Positions 6,007 to 12,833 of a stretch of DNA of 13,090 nucleotides are shown here, in pieces. Numbering within the stretch: position 1 is the stretch's first letter; the number at the start of each line of letters is the position of its first letter. Below the pieces are notes generated by a model. It made no database searches, was not told the origin of the DNA, and was given only the letters and a program-made list of their open reading frames with translations. The DNA comes from JACKAN01 sp964502735 (GTDB taxonomy: Bacteria > Bdellovibrionota > Bdellovibrionia > Bdellovibrionales > UBA1609): assembly GCA_964502735.1 (NCBI GenBank), contig CAZCYD010000064.1:1-13090 (forward strand). The letters run 5' to 3'. A program made the position numbers and the translations under genes.

Positions 6007-6249
6007 ATGTACAAAAATAGACTGCAACAAATCAGAGAAGACATCTCGGTCAAGCTCTATAACCGTGATGAACCGCCACTTACCCAAGAGAAATTAGCAA
6101 AGATTTGTAAAGTCAGTCGTCAAACCATTTGGAGTATTGAGGCAGAGAAATCAATGCCGTCATATCCCGTTGCAATTAAAATTTACGCTTATCTCAAAAA
6201 GTTTGAACCCAAACTCAAGATCAACGAGTTATTCCCCATTCCCACTTGA
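6007..6249 (+). CDS. Xre-family helix-turn-helix regulator, 80 aa
   Basis: This is a small cI/Cro-type DNA-binding protein. Residues about 24-65 form the helix-turn-helix fold: LTQEKLAKICKVSRQTIWSIEAEKSMPSYPVAIKIYAYL has the usual 'T-Q-x-x-L-A' helix, 'V-S-R-Q-T-I' recognition helix, and 'E-x-x-x-x-x-P' turn. The short tail ends INELFPIPT, typical of compact Xre regulators. ATG 6007 has a near-perfect ribosome binding site (AGGGAGGAATC). A GTG at 5986 in the same frame has no such site. It is the first gene after the repeat-rich control region and probably represses element functions by binding dyads there. It is of the type found in phages, plasmids and toxin-antitoxin loci; no partner toxin is seen. 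Confidence 0.85.
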   Translation: MYKNRLQQIREDISVKLYNRDEPPLTQEKLAKICKVSRQTIWSIEAEKSMPSYPVAIKIYAYLKKFEPKLKINELFPIPT

Positions 6250-6480
6250 GACCACTCTCTCCGCTCCTGTCCGTCTCTCTCCAGCGAGTTTTATGATCTT
6301 TGGTCACACTGACCCTGAAAATGAAAAGGTCTCAAAATCACAATTTTGCTAACTCTCCTGTGAAGGCGTTGTTTTGGTTCAGCTTTCTAGTTCGTCTCCT
6401 TATGGCACCCTTTCTATAAAATGAAAGCCAGTTATCATAGCCATCGATTAAAATAAGTTTTGATAACTTTGGAGGTCGAA

Positions 6481-7095
6481 GTGAACCACAAACCCAAGAA
6501 CTACTGCCTGACCGAGTCACGCATATTAAGTGAAGCTGAACTAAAAATGATGCTCAAGATGATTAAGCCCCACATGGAAGAGGCGAAGCGAACCAGAAAG
6601 AACATTCATTTTGTAAACGACTACTACCTAATTTTGTTTGGTTCACTTTCTGGTCTGCGAGTCTCGGAGGTAGCCAATCTTAAAATTAAAGACATTGATG
6701 AAAACTCAATCAGTGTCGTCGGCAAGGGCAATAAACACCGAACCGTTCCTCTTGGCCGCAGATCAAAGGCGGTCATCAAAGAACTGCTTGAAATGAAAAT
6801 CACCGTGATGAACCAAAATGCTGAATCAAACCAGTTCTTGTTCTTGAACCGAACTAAAAAACCTTTCACGAGATATGCCATCAATCGGCGGTTTGACTAC
6901 TGGAGGCGGAGGTCAGGGATCGAAAGACAGATCAACTGGCATAGTCTTCGTCACTACTTTGCCACCTATCTTTTGAACAATGGCTTTTTAATCCACGAGG
7001 TGCAGAAGTTTCTCGGTCACTCAAGTCCTGCAACTACAAGTCAGTATCTGCATTTCACAAAACAAACTCAAGACCGAGTAAATTCAGTTCTCTAA
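6481..7095 (+). CDS. Compact tyrosine recombinase, 204 aa
   Basis: This consists almost only of the catalytic domain of the tyrosine recombinase family. Catalytic residues are R60 (SGLRVSEV), K82 (GKGNKHR), H154 and R157 (HSLRHYF), H180 (LGHSS) and Y189 (SQYLHF), a complete and XerC/D-like set. The usual N-terminal SAM-like clamp of about 100 residues is missing, so its length is that of FimB/FimE-type invertases. I chose GTG 6481 because GGAGG (6471-6475) stands five bases before it; the frame extends upstream to a TTG at 6460 without a site. It lies between the Xre regulator and the Rep region and is distinct from the element's larger integrase. Possible roles are DNA inversion, dimer resolution or cassette insertion. 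No flanking invertible segment is proven. Confidence 0.85.
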   Translation: MNHKPKNYCLTESRILSEAELKMMLKMIKPHMEEAKRTRKNIHFVNDYYLILFGSLSGLRVSEVANLKIKDIDENSISVVGKGNKHRTVPLGRRSKAVIKELLEMKITVMNQNAESNQFLFLNRTKKPFTRYAINRRFDYWRRRSGIERQINWHSLRHYFATYLLNNGFLIHEVQKFLGHSSPATTSQYLHFTKQTQDRVNSVL

Positions 7096-7200
7096 CCCCC
7101 CCGTCTTGGAGATTAAGAGGAGAGTGAGTGGTCACAGGTCAGTCTGGGGTGACATAAATTTTTAGTGATTTTTCAAAAAGTTCGCTTGTGGACCCTATTC

Positions 7201-7230
7201 TTGATTTTAGTTCGGTTAAGTGTTTATAAA
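7201..7230 (+). promoter_or_regulatory. Promoter for the 280-aa gene and probably Rep
   Basis: TTGATT (7201-7206) and TATAAA (7225-7230) are separated by 18 bases and match the sigma-70 boxes at 5 of 6 positions each. A transcript would begin near 7237, exactly where the GC-rich leader structure starts. Confidence 0.55.
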
Positions 7231-7236
7231 ACATAC

Positions 7237-7317
7237 GTGCCTAGCCCGACGGGGTGACGGGTCGGCGTCCTAACCGACCCTCGGCACAATCTTATTTAGG
7301 AGTGCTATAGGAGGCAC
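7237..7317 (+). ncRNA. Structured 5' leader RNA with alternative pairings
   Basis: GGGTCGG (7259-7265) pairs with CCGACCC (7274-7280) around an 8-nt loop. GTGCC (7237-7241) can close this unit by pairing with GGCAC (7283-7287). Two alternatives exist. First, CCGAC (7246-7250) can compete for GTCGG (7261-7265). Second, GTGCC could pair with GGCAC (7313-7317), which overlaps the ribosome binding site GGAGG at 7310-7314. Mutually exclusive folds in front of a start codon suggest an attenuator or translational switch, as in the rep leaders of pT181-type plasmids. The GC-rich hairpin could instead be a nicking origin. Confidence 0.45.
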
Positions 7318-8160
7318 ATGAGAGGACCAAACCCTTTTACTGAGTTGTTATTTAGGTTTTTAGTCAACCACAACAACAGCACAACAAAATGGACCCATCA
7401 AGAAGAGGCTCTTGCGATGGCGGTATTGAAGATGTCCTATCACAATGGATCGCCTGTGACCTACAAAAAGCTCGTCAAGAAGGTGGATGCCATAAAGTCA
7501 GCAACCGCCAACTCACTATTGTTTGTCGAGGTTTTGAAAAACACTCTGCTCAAATATAGAAACCACGAGGACCAGCTTAGGTATTTCGACTTTGTGATAA
7601 GATCAGCAAAGAACGATGAAAAATCTGACAACACTGAGTTGCGTAAAGCTCAACCAGATTTTGAAACCCCCATCGAAGTTATTGACCGATTGTTAGAGTC
7701 TTCAAAGACTGGCTATAAAATAAAGATGGTCGATCTATTTGACGATACATTAAAATTAGACGACATAAAGAAGCGAGTGAGAAAATTTCATAAACAACTC
7801 CGCTTGACTACATTTTTTGTGGAACAGTTTTACTTTGATCTCAACGATGGCCACCCAAGCGTCGATGAAGTGATGGCCTTTAAGAGTGGTTTTACAGTTT
7901 TGAACAACAAAATGACCGCAGCACTTTCAACAAACAGAAAGGACCAAATCCTTCTCGACTGTTGTTTATATTTGGTTCAAGTCTTTTTTGAAAATCATTT
8001 TGACGGTAAAGATGTTAAGCGGCGTTTAGATGAAGTGAACACTGCTTTAGGAATCATCAAAGGCTCTTCACCCGAAAATGTTGATCGAATAAACCGCTCT
8101 GCATCTAAATACATTAAAGAAAGTAAGTCCCTGACTTCACTCTACAAAAAACTTCTTTGA
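7318..8160 (+). CDS. Hypothetical protein of the replication region, 280 aa
   Basis: The family is not recognised. The protein is soluble, charged and largely helical, with no signal peptide, membrane segment or nucleotide-binding motif. Residues about 25-75 (WTHQEEALAMAVLKMSYHNGSPVTYKKLVKKVDAIKSATANSLLFVEVLKN) could be a helix-turn-helix or four-helix unit. The middle and C-terminus (DLFDDTLKLDDIKKRVRKF; VKRRLDEVNTALGIIKG) look helical. The start has an excellent ribosome binding site (AGGAGGCAC then ATG) behind the structured leader. It ends 90 bases before the Rep gene with no clear terminator between, so the two may share a transcript. Candidate roles are copy control, an initiator partner or element cargo. 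It has no resemblance to a relaxase, primase or coupling protein. Confidence 0.7.
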   Translation: MRGPNPFTELLFRFLVNHNNSTTKWTHQEEALAMAVLKMSYHNGSPVTYKKLVKKVDAIKSATANSLLFVEVLKNTLLKYRNHEDQLRYFDFVIRSAKNDEKSDNTELRKAQPDFETPIEVIDRLLESSKTGYKIKMVDLFDDTLKLDDIKKRVRKFHKQLRLTTFFVEQFYFDLNDGHPSVDEVMAFKSGFTVLNNKMTAALSTNRKDQILLDCCLYLVQVFFENHFDGKDVKRRLDEVNTALGIIKGSSPENVDRINRSASKYIKESKSLTSLYKKLL

Positions 8161-8221
8161 TATATCAGCACTTTTTTCGGCTTAACTCTAAATAGATCAT
8201 TCTTCGTCAAAATCATATTTG

Positions 8222-8249
8222 TGTCCTCCAAATAACAGCAAGGAGGATA
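8222..8249 (+). promoter_or_regulatory. Stem hiding the Rep ribosome binding site
   Basis: TGTCCTCC (8222-8229) pairs with GGAGGATA (8242-8249), with one G-U pair, around a 12-nt loop. The right arm contains the complete ribosome binding site GGAGG for the ATG at 8251. Folding would suppress Rep translation, a usual way to limit rolling-circle copy number. Confidence 0.55.
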
Positions 8250-8250
8250 G

Positions 8251-8892
8251 ATGCTAAAAAGAAAACGACAGAATAACATGGGTGATTCCGTAGTCACTCC
8301 CCCCACACCAGTAACTCAGCTACGTTCTACAGATGAACTGAACCAAAACTCACCTTTCTCTCCAAGTATCAATAAGATAGCAAGTGGACGAGTTCACGAG
8401 TCCTTGGTTGTTGCCGCCATTGACAAACTTTCTCTAGTGACGAAGTACAACCCTTCTAATCTTGAAGAGCTTTTGGAGAAGTCCAAAAGGTCGTTCAGAG
8501 GTGACGGTTACATTCTCACACTTGACGAAGAAACCAAAAAATCCATCTGGTTTACCAGTAACATTGGTGAAAATGCAGGTGGTCTTCGTATCTCACTCAA
8601 TCCCTCAAAGTTCAAAACCGCATGGGAGGTTTTAGAAACCATTGAAATATGGTTCGGTAAAGCTGGTATGAACGCCGAGGTGAAGAGACTTGATTGCGCA
8701 ATTACGTTCCCTGAACCATTTGACGAAGTCTTTAGAGGTTTAGACTTCGGTAGAAAAAGAGCTGTTGAGTGCTGGAGAGACAACCCTAAAGGGCGGTCAT
8801 TTTATGTCGGTCGAAAAGACAAGCGCCATGAATTGATCGTTTATGACAAGTCTAAACAGCTTAAAGCTATGAAGGGAGGTAAACGTGGCTAA
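8251..8892 (+). CDS. Rep_trans-type rolling-circle initiator, N-terminal part, 213 aa
   Basis: This matches the N-terminal two thirds of the Rep_trans / replication initiation factor family. That family includes plasmid RepC-type proteins, filamentous-phage initiators such as RstA, and the conjugative nickases of Tn916 and ICEBs1. Family marks are AIDKLSLV (about residues 52-59), R146-L-D148 (VKRLDCAITF), Y185-V-G (SFYVGRK) and Y198-D-K200 (IVYDKSKQ). Such proteins nick one strand of an origin through a tyrosine and stay attached to the 5' end. The start has a perfect AAGGAGGATAG site. The frame stops at 8892, just after the Y-D-K motif, whereas family members continue for about another 120 residues. 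That part is present in the next, overlapping frame. Either the initiator is made from two chains or a +1 frameshift joins them. Confidence 0.75.
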   Translation: MLKRKRQNNMGDSVVTPPTPVTQLRSTDELNQNSPFSPSINKIASGRVHESLVVAAIDKLSLVTKYNPSNLEELLEKSKRSFRGDGYILTLDEETKKSIWFTSNIGENAGGLRISLNPSKFKTAWEVLETIEIWFGKAGMNAEVKRLDCAITFPEPFDEVFRGLDFGRKRAVECWRDNPKGRSFYVGRKDKRHELIVYDKSKQLKAMKGGKRG

Positions 8893-9250
8893 GTTAAGAC
8901 GTAAAACTCCACCTTACACAAGAGTTGAAATCAATTCCGTTCCCGTGGAGGGAATGAAGGCTCGTGAACTAAACCAAGTTTTAGAATTTGAACCCTTCAA
9001 ACACGTTACGAGATACAAAGTTACATTCATTGAACCACCGGCCACAGCCTCAAGGGCAGTCCTCAGGCGGTTTTATGAGTTTAAGGCACTAGTTGATAAG
9101 TACGGTCTATGGCAAACCCGTAGGGACTTAAACAAGAAATCTAAGCACAACTTCAAACGAGACTACGGTGACTTCTATGAAGTGGAAGAGCTACAGCCGA
9201 CATTAGATGAAATCTTTCAACACGGTATCAGAGGTTTTTTTAGTCATTGA
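8885..9250 (+). CDS. Rep_trans-type initiator, C-terminal part, 121 aa
   Basis: This carries the remainder of the initiator: R13-V-E15 (YTRVEINSVP) is the family's conserved R-x-E strand that normally follows Y-D-K closely in the same chain. A helical C-terminus follows (ASRAVLRRFYEFKALVDKYGLWQTRRDL...DEIFQHGIRGFF). It starts with GTG at 8885, eight bases inside the end of the N-terminal frame. AGGGAGG stands five bases upstream, an ideal ribosome binding site. In this frame an upstream stop lies at 8870-8872, so any frameshift must occur between 8873 and 8892. The two frames total 334 residues, a normal length for one Rep_trans protein. A sequencing error or recent inactivating mutation is possible, but the well-placed site favours coupled translation of two subunits. 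Confidence 0.7.
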   Translation: MAKLRRKTPPYTRVEINSVPVEGMKARELNQVLEFEPFKHVTRYKVTFIEPPATASRAVLRRFYEFKALVDKYGLWQTRRDLNKKSKHNFKRDYGDFYEVEELQPTLDEIFQHGIRGFFSH

Positions 9251-9284
9251 TGATTGATGGCGAAAGTCATCTCCTGAACGTCTT

Positions 9285-9350
9285 GGTCCAATCAGAGATT
9301 GGATCGTGGGTGAAGGAGTGACTTTATCGGGGGTTCTGGGAACCCCTGAT
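9285..9350. other. Two strong hairpins just downstream of Rep
   Basis: TCCAATC (9287-9293) and GATTGGA (9297-9303) form a 7-bp stem extendable to 9 bp (9285-9305) with a G-U pair. GGGGTTC (9330-9336) and GAACCCC (9340-9346) form a 7-bp stem extendable to 11 bp (9326-9350) with one G-U pair. TACCG/CGGTA at 9367-9386 adds a third, weaker dyad. No T-run follows either large hairpin. Position after rep suits a single-strand origin, a nick/transfer origin, or RNA control of the next three genes. Confidence 0.5.
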
Positions 9351-9402
9351 CTGGACCGAAGGGACATACCGCAAACACACACGGTAATGAGAGGGCATGA
9401 AG

Positions 9403-9672
9403 ATGCAAACAGCAACAAGGATTTTGAGAGTGAATCAGGTAACCGCAATGACGGGCATTAGCTACTCAACTTTGAACAGACTTGAAAAGAGAAACCTGTT
9501 CCCACAGAGACGAAGAATTGGAGTGAGAGCCGTGGGGTGGGTAGAAAGCGAAGTAATCTCATGGATTTCAGAATCAAATCAACGACTTCACGGTGAATCC
9601 AAAGAGCAAGCCAAACCGAACGATGCTGTGATAAAGTCTGAGACCCATAGAATGGCGTCAGGAGGGGTATGA
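9403..9672 (+). CDS. AlpA-like / MerR-type helix-turn-helix regulator, 89 aa
   Basis: Residues about 5-52 match the AlpA/excisionase type of winged helix: ILRVNQVTAMTGISYSTLNRLEKRNLFPQRRRIGVRAVGWVESEVISWISE. The 'V-x-x-x-T-G-x-S-x-S-T-L-x-R' helix-turn-helix and the 'V-G-W-x-x-x-E-V-x-x-W' end are the hallmark of AlpA, which in cryptic prophages activates excision. I chose ATG 9403 because GAGGG (9391-9395) stands seven bases before it; ATG 9397 is only one base from that site. The C-terminal 30 residues are polar and low in complexity. Its TGA overlaps the next ATG by one base. It likely controls the excisionase and integrase genes that follow. Confidence 0.82.
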   Translation: MQTATRILRVNQVTAMTGISYSTLNRLEKRNLFPQRRRIGVRAVGWVESEVISWISESNQRLHGESKEQAKPNDAVIKSETHRMASGGV

Positions 9673-9917
9673 TGAATAAATCAAAATACCCCACTCCATC
9701 AAGACCGAGAGTAAATCAACACCCACGAACTGAACCAAACTACCTCACGGCTAAAGAGACTGCGACTTATCTAAGACGGTCTGTGGGTGCGGTCCACAAC
9801 TTGGTTTACCGCAAACAACTTCCCGCTTACAAACCCAGTGGGCGGTTACTTTTTAGGAAGGAAGACATTGATCGCTGGATCGAGAGGCATCGTCTGAGAA
9901 TTGGTTATGGGAATTAA
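9672..9917 (+). CDS. Excisionase-like helix-turn-helix protein, 81 aa
   Basis: Residues about 23-76 form an excisionase-family DNA-binding fold: YLTAKETATYLRRSVGAVHNLVYRKQLPAYKPSGRLLFRKEDIDRWIERHRL has the typical 'L-T-x-x-E-x-A-x-Y-L' start, the 'R-K-Q-L-P-A-Y-K' turn and the 'L-x-F-x-x-x-D-I-D-x-W-I' finish. Such proteins bend DNA at attachment sites and steer the integrase toward excision. GGAGG (9661-9665) is six bases from ATG 9672. ATG 9669 is also in frame. The gene overlaps its upstream neighbour by 1 base and the integrase by 11 bases, so all three are translationally coupled. The N-terminal 20 residues are Pro- and Arg-rich and probably disordered. Confidence 0.85.
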   Translation: MNKSKYPTPSRPRVNQHPRTEPNYLTAKETATYLRRSVGAVHNLVYRKQLPAYKPSGRLLFRKEDIDRWIERHRLRIGYGN

Positions 9918-11049
9918 AAGAGTTGAGAAAAATGACAAAATCACCTTCGAGGTCACTGTCGAACTAAAAAGCAAAGCTGACCCTTCTATCCGTCGTCAAA
10001 AAAAGAAAACTGGGATTAAAACTGAGGCAGAAGCAAGAAGGTGGGAGCGCAAGCTGAGGGATGAAGCTCAAATGGAGATTTACCACCGTGAACAAACTGG
10101 TGGACTGTGGGGAGAACTTGTCCCCGAGTGGTTTGAAGCCCTTAACAATGGGACTGGCACTAACCGACCCGTTGGAGCATCAACCATAGAGAACTACTCT
10201 CAGATTCTTCGTGACTACACAAAAAACTGGTGGCGACGACCAGCTGCTGAGATCACCAGAGCCGACGTCAGAGAGCTTCTTGAAGAGCTTGTTTCAGTTC
10301 ACGGTAAGTCACCAAGTGCAAGGGATAGAATGAGGAGTGCGCTCAATGGTATTTTCAACTGGGGTATAGAGACCCGACGAATTAAGGGTCTTCAACAAAG
10401 TCCAGCCTACGGTTTACAGTTTTCAAAAAAAGGAGAGGACCGTCTGCCTGAGATTTTGTCTTTAGACGAAATAAGAACCCTTCTGGAGAGAGCTAAAGTC
10501 ATCGACCACCCCTGGTATTCGATTTGGCTAATGGCACTCCTCACAGGCTGTCGTAGCGGTGAACTACACGCCCTTGAAAAAACTGACATCGACTGGGATC
10601 GACGGTTACTTTACATCCACAAAGCCTATAATAAAAAGGCTCAGTCGGTGACGGCAACTAAGGGTGGCTACTGGAGGGCAATCCCAATAAATGAAGAGCT
10701 TGAAAAGGTGCTGCGAGAATTGGTTCTCAAGAATGGTGACAAGAAGTATCTGCTTCCCCGCTTTACTGAATGGGACCGTGGCTGTCAGGCAAAAGTTCTT
10801 CGTGGGTTCTGTGACGGTGTGGGTATCAAATCAATTAAATTTCACACCCTCAGGGCTTGTTGGGCGACTCAGCTTATCGGTAGTGGAGTAGCTCCAGCTG
10901 TAGTCATGGCTTTGGGCGGCTGGAAGGATCTAGAGGTAATGCAAAGGTACATTCGGCGAGCGGGGCTTGACATAAGAGGTGCGACCGACGCCCTTCCCAA
11001 AATCAAACCCGAGGAGGCTATGGGTACGGTTACTTCTCTATTCAGATAG
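9907..11049 (+). CDS. Tyrosine integrase of the right element, 380 aa
   Basis: This is the integrase that should insert and excise the element. An arm-type DNA-binding N-terminus (residues 1 to about 60, GIKRVEKNDKITFEVTVELK...EAEARRWERKLRDE) is followed by a SAM-like core-binding domain (about 75-170) and the catalytic domain (about 180-365). Catalytic residues are R216 (TGCRSGEL), K252 (TKGGYWR), H313 and R316 (HTLR), W339 (GGWKD) and Y348 (QRYIRR). The third catalytic His is replaced by Trp, as in Cre, which does not prevent activity. I chose ATG 9907 over the TTG at 9901; it overlaps the excisionase gene by 11 bases. The Rep-AlpA-Xis-Int order and its position next to an element end follow the pattern of integrative plasmids. 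Confidence 0.9.
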   Translation: MGIKRVEKNDKITFEVTVELKSKADPSIRRQKKKTGIKTEAEARRWERKLRDEAQMEIYHREQTGGLWGELVPEWFEALNNGTGTNRPVGASTIENYSQILRDYTKNWWRRPAAEITRADVRELLEELVSVHGKSPSARDRMRSALNGIFNWGIETRRIKGLQQSPAYGLQFSKKGEDRLPEILSLDEIRTLLERAKVIDHPWYSIWLMALLTGCRSGELHALEKTDIDWDRRLLYIHKAYNKKAQSVTATKGGYWRAIPINEELEKVLRELVLKNGDKKYLLPRFTEWDRGCQAKVLRGFCDGVGIKSIKFHTLRACWATQLIGSGVAPAVVMALGGWKDLEVMQRYIRRAGLDIRGATDALPKIKPEEAMGTVTSLFR

Positions 11050-11080
11050 ATGAAGCATTTAATTAGGGCATCTGAAGAAG

Positions 11081-11096
11081 GTCACCCAAACCTGAT
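11081..11096 (+). repeat. GTCACCCA and AACCTGA next to the integrase, cut by the gap
   Basis: GTCACCCA (11081-11088) copies the tandem unit at 5351-5369, and AACCTGA (11089-11095) matches the first seven bases of the AACCTGACC repeat at 5595. Both motifs of the left control region thus reappear 32-46 bases after the integrase stop, just before the run of N. This is the expected place for an attachment site, whose repeats may have broken the assembly. Confidence 0.4.
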
Positions 11097-11106
11097 NNNN
11101 NNNNNN
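11097..11106. other. Assembly gap (10 N)
   Basis: Ten undetermined bases mark a scaffold join whose true length is unknown. The gap hides the end of the minus-strand gene to its right and probably the right element boundary. Confidence 0.97.
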
Positions 11107-12833
11107 TCTGCAATAAAACGTGGAACTTCCGCTTGGAGGATCATTAAGAACCACATATCTGGCCTACTGTTCAGGCCTCCGATTTGCCCTATTTCAGGAT
11201 ACTCGGTACGAGAATAAACACGGTTGTAGCCATCAGGGAACTGGTCCAACCTATCTGTCCAATCAGGGTGGTATTCTCTTCTTGGGTCTTTTCTTGCTCT
11301 CGCTAAATCATTAAGGCGGCTAACGTATCGTTCAATCGCTCTATTGAATTGAATTTGAACTGCAGCCCTTTTAGGAACAGGAAGTGAGTTTAAGTTTCTC
11401 TGCACAAGTGGATGCGAAAGCCAATCAGTTATAGGTAGCAATATGTCCGCAACTACAAGTTCTGGATTCCATCGATATCGCTCCTTACTCACAGTGGCTA
11501 ACAAGTCATCCACTAATGAAACATCAAGACCAAGCCTCTCCGCATTAGCCTTTAGCTCTGAAATTGAGGATAAGATTCCTCTCGCTCTTTCTGAACGATG
11601 AGTAAGTAATTGTTCAACATCAACTTTATTCGTTCCTTCAATGAGTTTTGGTAGAGCGGTTATATTCTCAGTCACAGTAGGCATCGTCCTAGCCTCAATT
11701 CCAACTTTTGGTATTGCGACACCGTCTGGTAATGACCGTTGACCGTAAATTCCGCGAAGCCCAAAAGCAAGTCTCTTAAAAACCGGAGGTATATTCGGGT
11801 CAACATTGACGTCGAGATCATTAGCTCTGCCGTCAATAAGAACACCACTTGATGTTGCTGATAGTCGGTCGTACGTCTTTTGATCTAAAACAGTGATTGA
11901 GTAATTTTCTAAATTTTGAATAGCGGTCATATATATTGACTCAGCATTAGCAGATGAAATTTGGATAGTGCCATCAGAACGGACCTCATCCTTAAAGGGA
12001 TTTTTATGAGCCACATGAACTGAATCATTGGCATCTCCCCAAAATCCTATAATCGCTTCGTAGGCAGACTGACGGCGTTCAACAGGTAAAGATTGAATGT
12101 CGGCAACCCAATGAACATGACCTATTGCCTGTTCCAGTGCCACCTGCAACCCCGCTTCTCCCGGCTTGAAAAGACCTAGACGAATCCATAAGTTTTGAAG
12201 GTAAGACCGTAATTCTGAAGCCTTATTTGTATAGCCGTCCATCGGGAACTCAATCCCTGCAAAGTGATTCCCATTACGCCATTCTTCAGCAACCATGTCC
12301 GGGATAAGACGATCATTTTCTGTATTCAACTCTCTCCATGCAGAACTTATTTTGCGGATTTGAAGAGTGTCGTTGTATTGGCCCCTAGCCTCATAAAGGC
12401 TTCTTAACGTTGTGATAAATGCTTCTGGAGGCATCGTCTCCCAATTCACTAGAAAAGTTTGGCCCTGTTGCACTTCAAATCTAACACCTTCGACCTGCCT
12501 TAGTTCAGCAAACTTCTCTGAACTGACAACCTCTGGCGGTATCAAGCCCAGTACATACTGCCCAGAATTGTCTTTGCCATGAAAAGCAAATAGTCTTCTA
12601 AAATTAGAAGTTGCAAGAGCTTCGTCGTAAGCCCTGCCTTCGAGCATCCCTCTCAAGAAAGGGTGTATGTTCTCACTTACTTTAATGTTCACTGCCTTAA
12701 ATTCCCATTCAACTCCGAGGGTGCGCTCGATACCGCTCAGTAAAGCTGCGCACGTTTGAGCATTTGGATTGGCGGCATTGGCTACCCCAATAAGCAGACT
12801 TATAATGGCAATTAAAACAATCTTGATCTTCAT
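11107..12833 (-). CDS. Large secreted hypothetical protein, C-terminus lost in the gap (about 575 aa visible)
   Basis: MKIKIVLIAIISLLIGVANA is a clear Sec signal peptide with an A-N-A cleavage site, so the protein is periplasmic or secreted. The mature part is long and mostly helical. Motifs of note are GVEWEFKAVN (residues about 40-49), AGIEFPMDGYT (about 193-203) and GHVHWVADI (about 238-246). An early 'G-V-E-x-E-F' with a later 'H-V-H' pair recalls GCS/amidoligase-type proteins, but this is only a resemblance by eye. GGAG stands six bases before ATG 12833. The reading frame is open until the N run at 11106, so the stop codon is not visible. It points toward the integrase and could be host flanking DNA or cargo. 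Its upstream region carries two CCTGAC repeats. Confidence 0.75.

Noticed and set aside
6460..6480. TTG start for the compact recombinase
   Set aside because: No ribosome binding site precedes it, while GTG 6481 has GGAGG at proper spacing.
5986..7095. Toxin-antitoxin pair with the Xre regulator as antitoxin
   Set aside because: No small toxin-like gene adjoins it. The next gene is a full recombinase catalytic domain 231 bases away.
7318..11049. Filamentous prophage, suggested by the Rep_trans-type initiator
   Set aside because: There are no coat, zonula-occludens-type assembly or adsorption genes. The AlpA-Xis-Int set fits an integrative plasmid or mobilizable element better.
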